A stretch of DNA of 64,000 nucleotides from Rhizobium phaseoli (lineage in GTDB: Bacteria > Pseudomonadota > Alphaproteobacteria > Rhizobiales > Rhizobiaceae). Shown one piece after another: positions 57,303 to 64,000 of this stretch; the first letter of the stretch is position 1; each line of letters begins with the position of its first letter. The position numbers were made by a program, and so were the translations under genes. Where the stretch lies: NCBI RefSeq assembly GCF_003985125.1, contig NZ_ML133572.1, positions 186,001 through 250,000 of the forward strand, in the 5' to 3' direction. The notes beneath the pieces are model-generated. The model had not been told where the DNA came from, made no database searches, and saw only the letters and a program-made list of their open reading frames with translations.

Positions 57303-58706
57303 TTACGTGTCCTTTGGACGGCTGGCGACCTCAAGCGCCAGCCCATTGCGGCCGGTCACGCTGACAAGGTCACCGGCAACAAGGGGTTCGGCGGAAACCG
57401 CCTTCCAGCGTTCGCCATGCGCAATGACGTACCCCGTGAGCCCCGTCCAACTCTCAACTCTGCCTGATATGCCGATCATCTCCTCTGCACCGGTGGCAAC
57501 CTGGCGCAAGCGCGAGGTGAATGCCAGGCGAGCAATGACAAGGCTAAAGGCAAGAGTCGCAAAGGCAATTGCGCCCAGTAGGGGGCGCGAGACTTCCAGG
57601 CCGGGTATATCGGTGTCAAACAAAATGGTTGCACCGAGAATCACGGCTATCCCGCCGCCAATGCCGAAAGCGCCGAAGCTTGGCGAATGCGCCTCAGCTG
57701 CAGTCAGTCCCACGCCGAGGAAAATAAGCCCAAGGCCGGCAAAACTCACCGGCAACAATGCCAGGGCATAGAGACCAAGGAGGAGGCAGATTCCGCCGAT
57801 CGTGCCGGGAAGCATTGTCCCGGGCGCGAGAAATTCGAAGATAAGGCCGTAAATACCGACCATCATCAGGATGATTGCGATGTTCGGATCGGTGATGACG
57901 GAAAGCAGGCGCGTGCGCCAGTCAGCCTCGAATTCCTGCACGGCCAAACCGGCGGTATCGAGCCGGACGTCCGTTTGGCCGACCCGCACCATATGCCCTT
58001 GTGCCTTTGCAAGAAGATCGTTGACATCAACGGCGATGAAATCGATGGCATGTTCGCGCACTGCCGCCGTCGATGAAAGGCTTGCAGCTTCGCGGACGGC
58101 CCGCTCTGCCCAGTCGGCGTTGCGATTGCGCAATTCCGCAAGCCCGCGAATGTAAGCGACTGCGTCGTTAACGGCTTTTGCTTCGTGGGCATCGCCTGGG
58201 GCTTCTGCCTGCTTGCCACCAGCTTCGCCCGGCTTCTTTTCGGGTTCCTCATCACCGCCGAAAGGCTTTACGCCGAGCGCGATGGGTGTCGCCGCACCCA
58301 GATTGGTCCCAGGCGCCATGACCGCAATGTGGCTTGCGTAGAGAATATAGGTGCCGGCGCTGGCTGCGCGTGCCCCGCTTGGTGCGACGAAGCCCGCGAC
58401 AGGCACCGGCGAGGCAAGGATCGCGCGAATGATTTCCCGCATGGAGGTATCAAGGCCACCTGGTGTGTCCATTTGCAGAATGATCAAGACCGCTCCACGT
58501 TCGCCGGCACTCTGAATGCCTCGTACCACGTAGTCAGCTATCGCAGGCCCAATGGCGCCGTTCACCTTGAGAACGACAGAAGCGCGGTCGGACGCCGACG
58601 GTGCGACGAAGCCCCAAGCTGAGAGCAGCAAAAACAACAAAGTGAAGATTGGCGGTTGCCATCGCCAACAGCTTAATCCCCGCGTGAGAATCTGCGGAAC
58701 ATACAT
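57303..58706 (-). CDS. NfeD-like membrane-bound ClpP-class serine protease
   Basis: A 467-residue protein with a signal or anchor at residues ~15-37. The ClpP-like protease domain includes [17 protein letters not shown] and the catalytic serine in [14 protein letters not shown]. It is followed by about four membrane segments ([20 protein letters not shown] and on) and the C-terminal NfeD OB-fold ([24 protein letters not shown]). The long-form architecture is typical for NfeD of the slipin pair. Thought to act in membrane quality control by processing the slipin. Confidence 0.9.
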   Translation of the reverse strand: MYVPQILTRGLSCWRWQPPIFTLLFLLLSAWGFVAPSASDRASVVLKVNGAIGPAIADYVVRGIQSAGERGAVLIILQMDTPGGLDTSMREIIRAILASPVPVAGFVAPSGARAASAGTYILYASHIAVMAPGTNLGAATPIALGVKPFGGDEEPEKKPGEAGGKQAEAPGDAHEAKAVNDAVAYIRGLAELRNRNADWAERAVREAASLSSTAAVREHAIDFIAVDVNDLLAKAQGHMVRVGQTDVRLDTAGLAVQEFEADWRTRLLSVITDPNIAIILMMVGIYGLIFEFLAPGTMLPGTIGGICLLLGLYALALLPVSFAGLGLIFLGVGLTAAEAHSPSFGAFGIGGGIAVILGATILFDTDIPGLEVSRPLLGAIAFATLAFSLVIARLAFTSRLRQVATGAEEMIGISGRVESWTGLTGYVIAHGERWKAVSAEPLVAGDLVSVTGRNGLALEVASRPKDT

Positions 58707-58718
58707 AATGTCTAATAT

Positions 58719-58919
58719 ATGGCGGAAATTACAAAGAAAAAGAAAGAGGAGTCTCAGGATCTACGAACAGGCAAAGAACGCCGAGCCTCTGCCGATGTTA
58801 TTGGAGAGGGGCGGTCCGACTCTTTCTATCACACCGATATCGCACGCTTAGCGATTCTTAGATCGCAGCAGATGCAAGCCGCAAACATGGATATAAAAAA
58901 GGACGACGCCAAGCGGTGA
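58719..58919 (+). CDS. Possible small Lys-rich protein, uncertain
   Basis: An open frame of 66 codons (MAEITKKKKEESQDLRTGKE at its start), strongly charged, without recognisable family, signal peptide or membrane segment. No ribosome site precedes the ATG. It lies in an otherwise empty stretch, divergent from nfeD with 12 bases between. It may be a real small gene or chance. Confidence 0.22.
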   Translation: MAEITKKKKEESQDLRTGKERRASADVIGEGRSDSFYHTDIARLAILRSQQMQAANMDIKKDDAKR

Positions 58920-59403
58920 GTAGGACAGCGGCAGGAACGACCAGTCGCTTTGCTGCAACTGGGGCAGCGCAACATCGAAAAGGCAGGATTGCGCCACTGC
59001 TGGCCGCCCAATGGTTAGACCGGTCGCGATCAGCGCGATATTGGCATGGATGAACCCTGACCGGAGATGTCTTTGCGGCTGCAAGGATCGACGCAATCGC
59101 GCAGGCCAGTGACGGCCCAACTCGTATCAGCGTGAAAATAGCGATCCGCAGACGACGCTCCGACCTGCCGAGCAGGGCAGGCGACGTTGATTAATTTTCT
59201 GCTCTGAGAATCATCGGACACATGATACCAACTCTGAGTGGTCGGCGTTTATCATCTTGGCGCCTTCCGCGCGAAGGCCGCAGCTGTCGCTTTTTTGTGA
59301 CTGTTTGCTAAAATTCTCGAGTTGTTAGCTTTTTTTTACGATGATCTCAGGTGAACGCATCCGGATCTTTGGTAAGAATGTCTGATGGGGGATCAAATTG
59401 CCG
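58920..59403. other. Intergenic region without confident genes
   Basis: Nearly 500 bases with only short frames on either strand, for example a minus-strand frame 58848-59120 ending in a hydrophobic stretch (SPLGVVLFYIHVCGLHLL) that I cannot assign. Base use is mixed, and AT-rich just before tadD (59290-59345, with a TTTTTT run at 59331). It could hold a decayed gene plus the tadD promoter. Confidence 0.4.
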
Positions 59404-59925
59404 ATGTTGCAGATCAGAGCTGGGACTAAATGCATCGCGTTTTTGATAGCGGCTGGAGCGATCTTGGCTGGTTGCCAATCATCCAGCGATGGTCTCGCTG
59501 CTTATGGCGATAGTGCAAAGACCCTCGAGGATGACTCGGCCGTCGCCTTCTATAAGAACGACGAGTTGATCACCAACGGGAAGCTGCAGTTCCAGGAAAA
59601 GAACTACGGAAAATCCTACGCCATCTACAAACGCGCAGTTGACGTTTTTCCGGAAGATCCGGCCGCCTGGCTGGGCCTGGCGGCCTCCGCCGATATGGTC
59701 GCCCGCTTCGATACGTCCGACCGCGCCTATCAGCAACTCTCGCGAATGATCGGCAATACGCCGGTCTACTACAACAATATCGGATATTCTCACCTTTTGC
59801 GCGGTGACTTGCGCAATGCCAGACGATATTTCCTGAAAGCTTATGAGCTCGATCCCGGAAACGAAGTCACCGCCCGTAATCTCGAATTGATGAAGAACAG
59901 CGTCAATTACCCTCAGCGGGGATAA
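59404..59925 (+). CDS. tadD: TadD-like tetratricopeptide lipoprotein
   Basis: About 174 residues. Lipoprotein signal MLQIRAGTKCIAFLIAAGAILAGC with lipobox LAGC. Tetratricopeptide repeats follow: YGKSYAIYKRAVDVFPEDPAAWLGLAAS, then DTSDRAYQQLSRMIGNTPVYYNNIGYSHL and GDLRNARRYFLKAYELDPGN (each only partly quoted here as YGKSYAIYKRAVDVFPEDP). TadD helps assemble the Tad secretin and Flp pilus. ATG 59404 or TTG 59398 could be the start; GGGGGA at 59387-59392 serves either. Placed convergent to the minus-strand Tad genes. Confidence 0.8.
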   Translation: MLQIRAGTKCIAFLIAAGAILAGCQSSSDGLAAYGDSAKTLEDDSAVAFYKNDELITNGKLQFQEKNYGKSYAIYKRAVDVFPEDPAAWLGLAASADMVARFDTSDRAYQQLSRMIGNTPVYYNNIGYSHLLRGDLRNARRYFLKAYELDPGNEVTARNLELMKNSVNYPQRG

Positions 59926-60029
59926 GCTCTGAGTGTCGTCTGCGTGAGACACCCTTGACGCATTCAAGCATCCGGCGGCCTCCTGGTAGAGTCCTGCAGT
60001 CGCTTTGGAGATTTCTCTGCGGTGGTTGT

Positions 60030-60620
60030 TTACCGCGCCTTCCGAAGGATGAGCTGGCCTTCCGGCGAGAGTGTTCTTTCGTAGTGCGGCAGGTCACTGA
60101 CAGCAATTCCTGCGGCTTCAACGGACGCAAGACTGCTATCTTGAGTTTCTGCCGGCACGGCACGGGGTGCGAAAAATTGTGCCGGTTCCTTGCCCGGCGC
60201 GGTCAGGACCAAAGAGGAACCCATCCGTGCACCGCTTGTGGCGCTACGCATCTGTTCATTCGTCGAAAGCATTGCTTTTTGCAGGCTTTCCATCTCCTGA
60301 CGGATAATTGCAAGTTCGTCGGCCTTGGCGTTGCTCGCGATCTTGTCCGACTGCTTATCGAGTTGTCCTTTCAGGCCATCAATGGACCTCTTGAGCGCAG
60401 CGATGGTCTCGCGGCTCTCGCGAACATCGGCTGAGTTCTTAGCCGTATAAATGAGAACTCCGGCATTCACCGGTAACAGCATGAGGAGCAGGCCGACGAG
60501 GAGCGGGTTTTTTGTGGCTCTCGGCTCAATTGTCCGCACATTGCTTGGTTTCGTGCCGCCGACTTCGCCGTCGATGCTCGGGATGCTGGTCATTCGTTTA
60601 TTCCCCCGTAAGTCGTTCAT
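60030..60620 (-). CDS. Single-span membrane protein with coiled coil, Tad-locus associated, unknown function
   Basis: A 196-residue protein I do not recognise. A basic, proline-containing N-terminus (residues 1-38) precedes one membrane segment (NPLLVGLLLMLLPVNAGVLIY, about 38-58). Residues ~65-125 form a likely coiled coil (RETIAALKRSIDGLKGQLDKQ region). The C-terminal part is polar with SDLPHYERTLSPEGQLILRKAR at the end. The topology suggests a periplasmic coiled coil. It is 29 bases downstream of the AAA+ gene in the Tad operon, so a role as an assembly or scaffold factor is conceivable but unproven. Confidence 0.65.
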   Translation of the reverse strand: MNDLRGNKRMTSIPSIDGEVGGTKPSNVRTIEPRATKNPLLVGLLLMLLPVNAGVLIYTAKNSADVRESRETIAALKRSIDGLKGQLDKQSDKIASNAKADELAIIRQEMESLQKAMLSTNEQMRSATSGARMGSSLVLTAPGKEPAQFFAPRAVPAETQDSSLASVEAAGIAVSDLPHYERTLSPEGQLILRKAR

Positions 60621-60649
60621 TTGGATGGATCAGGACGCCGTGTCCGCAA

Positions 60650-61954
60650 TCATTCCGATGTGAATACGCCTTCCCACGCGCGCTCCAGCATATCGAGTGA
60701 CGCGATTCTCGCTAATCCGTTGAAATCACAGTACGAACCGACGAAATCCAAAAGATATTTCGGATGATAGCAAGAGGCTAGCACATCTCCATTGTACTTG
60801 CGATCATAGAACAGGTTCAGGTCCGCATCACCGACAGCCAATCCGGCGCCGCTGGCATAGGACTTGAATATTTTGATATATTCGTCACGCGATGGAGTGT
60901 TCACAAAGATCTTGTACTTGAGACGCCGCAAGCCCGCTTCGTCGGAAAGGTCCCTCGGCGCAATGTTCGTCGAAAACACGACCAACTCGTCAAAGGGAAC
61001 CTTGAACTTCTTGCCGGTATGCAGCGTCAGGAAGTCGTATCCGCGCTCGAGCGGCACGATCCAGCGATTGATGAGCGCCTGCGGCGCCACTTGCTGGCGC
61101 CCGAAGTCGTCGATGATGAAGACGCCGCCGGACGCCTTCAAGTGGATGGGCGCCTCATAGACATTTGGCCCCGCGTTGAAGGTGAGATCGAGCTGATCGA
61201 GGGTCAATTCCCCACCCGTCTTGATCACCGGGCGGCGGCATTCGATCCATCGTTGATCGGCTTTCGGATGGGATTCCGTGTCAGCCTCCGATACGGGATG
61301 ATGCACTGCTTCATCATAGAAGCTGATGACATGGCCGCCGACCTCGATGGCATAAGGCACCCAGATGGTTTGGCGAAACAGTTGCGACGTCCGCTCGGCG
61401 ATGCTCGTCTTGCCGTTGCCGGGTGGCCCGTAAAGCAGGATCGAGCGACCGGAGTTCAGGGCCGGGCCGAGCTTTTCGACAAGGGCGTCTGCGAGCACCA
61501 GCCCTTCAAGGCTCTCGGTCAGCCGCTCCAGGGTGACGCGCTCATGATGGATGGACTGCAGGCCTATTTGCCGGCAGAACGCGTCCAGCGACACCGGCGC
61601 CGGGCCGACATATTGGCATTGACGCGACGCCGCGTGGGCATATTCGAACCCCTTCATTGACAGCGCATAGCGAATATCGGATCGCACATCCTCACCCGCC
61701 AAACCGCGAGCCTCGAGATAGGCGAGTTTCACGAGTTCCTTGATCAGGATATTGATGATTACTTTCGGCAATTTGATCCGGTCGGCCAGATGAGATGCCG
61801 TGATTGTATCCTGCTCGGCCGCACATTTTGCCGCCAGCCGAAGCAGGAACGACGGATCCAGTCCCGCTTGTTCTATGCTCGCCGGTGCCATCGGCATACG
61901 CGGATCGAGGGAAATGATGGCCTCGTTACGATTCTGTTCGAGCGAATACTGCAT
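60650..61954 (-). CDS. AAA+ ATPase with N-terminal winged-helix-like domain, Tad-locus associated
   Basis: A 434-residue ATPase. Residues ~35-100 look like a winged-helix segment (ADRIKLPKVIINILIKELVKLAYLEARG region). Walker A is GPPGNGKTS at 176-184 and Walker B VFIIDDFGR at 278-286; sensor-1 asparagine in ELVVFSTNIAPRDL and an arginine-bearing EAGLRRLKYKI follow. The protein is not one of the canonical Tad ATPases (TadA, TadZ). It lies 15 bases downstream of tadC and is probably co-transcribed with tadA-tadB-tadC. Function unknown; MoxR-like chaperone or regulatory ATPase are possibilities. Confidence 0.75.
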   Translation of the reverse strand: MQYSLEQNRNEAIISLDPRMPMAPASIEQAGLDPSFLLRLAAKCAAEQDTITASHLADRIKLPKVIINILIKELVKLAYLEARGLAGEDVRSDIRYALSMKGFEYAHAASRQCQYVGPAPVSLDAFCRQIGLQSIHHERVTLERLTESLEGLVLADALVEKLGPALNSGRSILLYGPPGNGKTSIAERTSQLFRQTIWVPYAIEVGGHVISFYDEAVHHPVSEADTESHPKADQRWIECRRPVIKTGGELTLDQLDLTFNAGPNVYEAPIHLKASGGVFIIDDFGRQQVAPQALINRWIVPLERGYDFLTLHTGKKFKVPFDELVVFSTNIAPRDLSDEAGLRRLKYKIFVNTPSRDEYIKIFKSYASGAGLAVGDADLNLFYDRKYNGDVLASCYHPKYLLDFVGSYCDFNGLARIASLDMLERAWEGVFTSE

Positions 61955-61969
61955 ACGACCTCGCTTGGC

Positions 61970-62914
61970 TCAACCGCCAGGTTTCATGCCCATGAGAAGA
62001 CTGACGACACGCATAACAACGGGTACAAGAACGATGAAGAGGCTTACCGGAAAAAGGAACGCGCCGAGCGGCAGCAGCATCTTGACCGGCAGGGCGTTCG
62101 CCTTTTCCTCCGCGCGAACAATGCGCAGGTCGCGCATCTCCTTGCTATAGACCCGTAGCGTCTGCGTTACGCTGGTCCCGAGCTCCTCCGATTGGCGGAA
62201 CAGAACGGAAAGGGCGCGGGCCTCGTCGATCCTCAGGCGGGTGGCAAGGTTCGCGAGCGCCTCGCGCAATCGCCGGCCGCCCCGCACTTCCAGCATCATG
62301 ATCGACAGATGCAGGCCGAAGTCCTGCTGCTTGTCGACGAACTCCCGGGCAACGCGATTCGCGGCCGCTTCAATGCTCATCCCGGCATCGAGGCAGACGA
62401 TCAGCATATCCATGAAATCGGGAAAGAGGCGGCGGTATTCCCTCTCCTTGGCGGCGCCCCGCCGGTCGATATAGATGTTGACCAGAATGAACGTCGCGCC
62501 CGCGGCAAACATGCCAAGGAACAAGGTCGCCGCCTGCGACATGTTCGGCGAGACCCGGTTTAGGACCCAGACCGCCGCGACCAGCATGCTGATACAAATC
62601 ACTGCGCGAACCACCTGGAAGGTGGTCACGGCGCCGGCAGCGAAATACCCAGCCCGAATCAGCCTGTTCTGCGTGGAATTCAAATTCGTGTCACGTAGCG
62701 TAATTTCGAAATAACGACGGATCAGGCGATTTTCCGCCTCGCCGAGATCGGCAATCGTCGTATCGCCAAGGTGGAATTCCTCGCCGGCCACCGCCGAACT
62801 CTTCGATACCCGAACCGAGACTTCGCGCTGTCGAAAAAACAATTCCGAGGCTGCTGCCGTAAAGATCAGCACCGCAAAGAAAACGACGAGGTAGATTCCA
62901 TACTCACTCGACAT
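61970..62914 (-). CDS. tadC: TadC, Flp pilus inner-membrane platform protein
   Basis: A 314-residue type II secretion F-domain protein. One membrane segment at the N-terminus, two in the middle (TTFQVVRAVICISMLVAAVW; AATLFLGMFAAGATFILVNIY), and a C-terminal pair (MLLPLGAFLFPVSLFIVLVPVVMRV). The F domain carries LFPDFMDMLIVCLDAGMSIEAAANRVA and SEELGTSVTQTLRVYSKEMRD. With TadB it forms the platform that couples the TadA motor to pilin extrusion. Seven bases separate it from tadB. Confidence 0.9.
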   Translation of the reverse strand: MSSEYGIYLVVFFAVLIFTAAASELFFRQREVSVRVSKSSAVAGEEFHLGDTTIADLGEAENRLIRRYFEITLRDTNLNSTQNRLIRAGYFAAGAVTTFQVVRAVICISMLVAAVWVLNRVSPNMSQAATLFLGMFAAGATFILVNIYIDRRGAAKEREYRRLFPDFMDMLIVCLDAGMSIEAAANRVAREFVDKQQDFGLHLSIMMLEVRGGRRLREALANLATRLRIDEARALSVLFRQSEELGTSVTQTLRVYSKEMRDLRIVRAEEKANALPVKMLLPLGAFLFPVSLFIVLVPVVMRVVSLLMGMKPGG

Positions 62915-62921
62915 GACCGCC

Positions 62922-63875
62922 TCAGTACTCGAAGTTCACCATCTTGTAGAGAATGACATTCCCGACCGCCATGACGGCCAGCAAAGCGCACACCACGGTG
63001 GTTCCGTGGCCGCTGTCCCAGACGGGATCGAAGTAGGTCGGCGACAACGCCTTGATCATCGCGTAGAGCAAAAACGGATAGACCGACATGAAGATCGCCG
63101 TGATGCGTCCTTCCGAGGAAATTGCCCTCACCTTTGCCCTGAGCATTGACCGGTCTCGCAGCGTTTTCGAAAGGTTCTGCAGGATTTCCACCAGATTTCC
63201 GCCGGTTCCTGCCTGTACGCTCAGCGATATGGCAAGCAGGTTCAGATCCTCGACGCCGACCCGGTCGGCCAAGTTGACAAGAGCATTGTCCAGCGTCACG
63301 CCGTAGGTGAGTTCATCCGTGAGGAGGCCGAACTCGGTGCCGATCGGATCAGGCATCTCGCGTGCCACCAAGGCAATCGCCGCCGGCAGCGGGTGGCCGG
63401 CGGCCAAGCTGCGATTGGCGACATCGAGCGCTTCAGGAAGCTTCAGTTCGAATGTCTTCATGCGGCGCGCCCGGGCGCGCCAGACAACGAGTGCAGGGAT
63501 GAGAATGCAGATCAGGAGAAAGACCGGTACTCTAAACAGATTGTTCGGCACAAGGAACTGAACGATCAGCCACGTCAACAATGCGCCCGCGATTGTGAAG
63601 AGAGCAAATCGTCTGGCATCGAACTTGATTCCCGATTGGGCGTAGAACTGCAGCAGCCGCTGCATCACGGGATTTTGCCGCCAACTCCTGGCGACGCCGC
63701 GCTCCTTCAGCATATCACCATAGGTCTTGCGATGATCATCGCTGACCTCGAGCAATCTCAGCCGATGGTTCACGGCGCGGTGGCGTTCGGATGTTTTGAA
63801 GTAGCCGCGCATGATCGCTTCGACGGCAACAAGCGCCGCGGTGAAAACGGCCGCGTAAAGAAGAGTCAGGTTCAT
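62922..63875 (-). CDS. tadB: TadB, Flp pilus inner-membrane platform protein
   Basis: A 317-residue protein with the same F-domain fold as TadC: N-terminal membrane segment (LTLLYAAVFTAALVAVEAIM), central pair near residues 90-130, and KLPEALDVANRSLAAGHPLPAAI, then QAGTGGNLVEILQNLSKTLRDRSML. The C-terminal membrane span ends the protein. ATG 63875 overlaps the tadA stop by four bases. Confidence 0.9.
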   Translation of the reverse strand: MNLTLLYAAVFTAALVAVEAIMRGYFKTSERHRAVNHRLRLLEVSDDHRKTYGDMLKERGVARSWRQNPVMQRLLQFYAQSGIKFDARRFALFTIAGALLTWLIVQFLVPNNLFRVPVFLLICILIPALVVWRARARRMKTFELKLPEALDVANRSLAAGHPLPAAIALVAREMPDPIGTEFGLLTDELTYGVTLDNALVNLADRVGVEDLNLLAISLSVQAGTGGNLVEILQNLSKTLRDRSMLRAKVRAISSEGRITAIFMSVYPFLLYAMIKALSPTYFDPVWDSGHGTTVVCALLAVMAVGNVILYKMVNFEY

Positions 63876-64000
63876 TGAACAGGTCCCGTTTGCAGCGGTT
63901 TACCGGGATCAAAAATCGCCACAGGGATTTCGATCCCGAGCTCGGCAAATTCCTCGACGAATCGCGGCCGGATGCCGGTGGCGCGGAATTCGCCATGGAT
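63872..64000 (-). CDS. tadA: TadA/CpaF secretion ATPase, C-terminal fragment
   Basis: The last 42 codons of a minus-strand gene that runs off the window end. The sequence GEFRATGIRPRFVEEFAELG is the characteristic end of CpaF/TadA traffic ATPases, the motor for Flp pilus assembly. The stop overlaps the tadB start (ATGA). All catalytic motifs lie beyond the window. Confidence 0.8.
   Translation of the reverse strand: MHGEFRATGIRPRFVEEFAELGIEIPVAIFDPGKPLQTGPVQ

Overview
The window looks like a replicon of a fast-growing Rhizobium (R. leguminosarum / R. etli type). The evidence is high-GC coding sequence, dense short-gap operons, a RIME-like double palindrome, a Tad pilus locus, and family sequences that read as typical rhizobial catabolic genes. 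The many accessory catabolic operons, decayed toxin-antitoxin genes and the pilus locus suggest a large plasmid or chromid. This is inference; no replication genes, rRNA or tRNA are present.

Layout. 1-5357: end of a polyamine/GABA-type ABC transporter operon (binding-protein tail, two permeases, ATPase) followed by a succinate-semialdehyde-type dehydrogenase and a PhnD-like binding domain protein. 5374-7329: a scar region with a GMC oxidoreductase stub, an AT-richer PAP2 membrane phosphatase gene and a frameshifted ParDE relic. 7354-14947: a LacI-controlled alpha-L-rhamnosidase/CUT1 sugar ABC operon. 15001-16744: a DapA-family aldolase divergent from a GntR/FCD regulator. 16774-31597: a LacI-controlled locus with GH29 alpha-L-fucosidase, a Dpp-type five-gene transporter, an IolB-family isomerase, a GH39 glycosidase, a xylose-isomerase-like TIM barrel protein, a D-2-hydroxyacid dehydrogenase and a frameshifted enolase-superfamily dehydratase. 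31712-39826: an RND efflux system (adaptor, pump, outer-membrane channel) with its own CpxRA-like two-component pair. 39845-45756: a leucine-type degradation operon (ivd, mccB, mccA, MaoC, CitE-like). 45919-46829: a Phd-type antitoxin without partner and an intact ParDE-like pair. 47226-56460: an AraC-family regulator divergent from a valine/isoleucine degradation operon (SDR dehydrogenase, thiolase, acyl-CoA dehydrogenase, four-gene branched-chain ketoacid dehydrogenase). 56513-58706: nfeD/slipin membrane proteolysis pair. 59404-64000: TadD lipoprotein, a TM/coiled-coil protein, an AAA+ ATPase, TadC, TadB and the end of TadA/CpaF.

How it fits together. Two neighbouring glycoside modules would release L-rhamnose and L-fucose type deoxysugars (plus a GH39 product) from plant or microbial glycans, import the sugars or oligosaccharides, and process them through isomerase, dehydrogenase, dehydratase and aldolase steps. 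The 39-56 kb region covers branched-chain amino acid breakdown: the ketoacid dehydrogenase forms acyl-CoAs, IVD plus methylcrotonyl-CoA carboxylase take the leucine branch, and ACAD, SDR and thiolase the isoleucine/valine branch.

Notable non-coding structure: all three ABC binding-protein genes are followed by perfect hairpins before their permease genes; two LacI operator clusters can be read directly (13763-13796; 19175-19307); and 11-bp spaced repeats sit before the efflux operon. No CRISPR array, insertion sequence or RNA gene was recognised.
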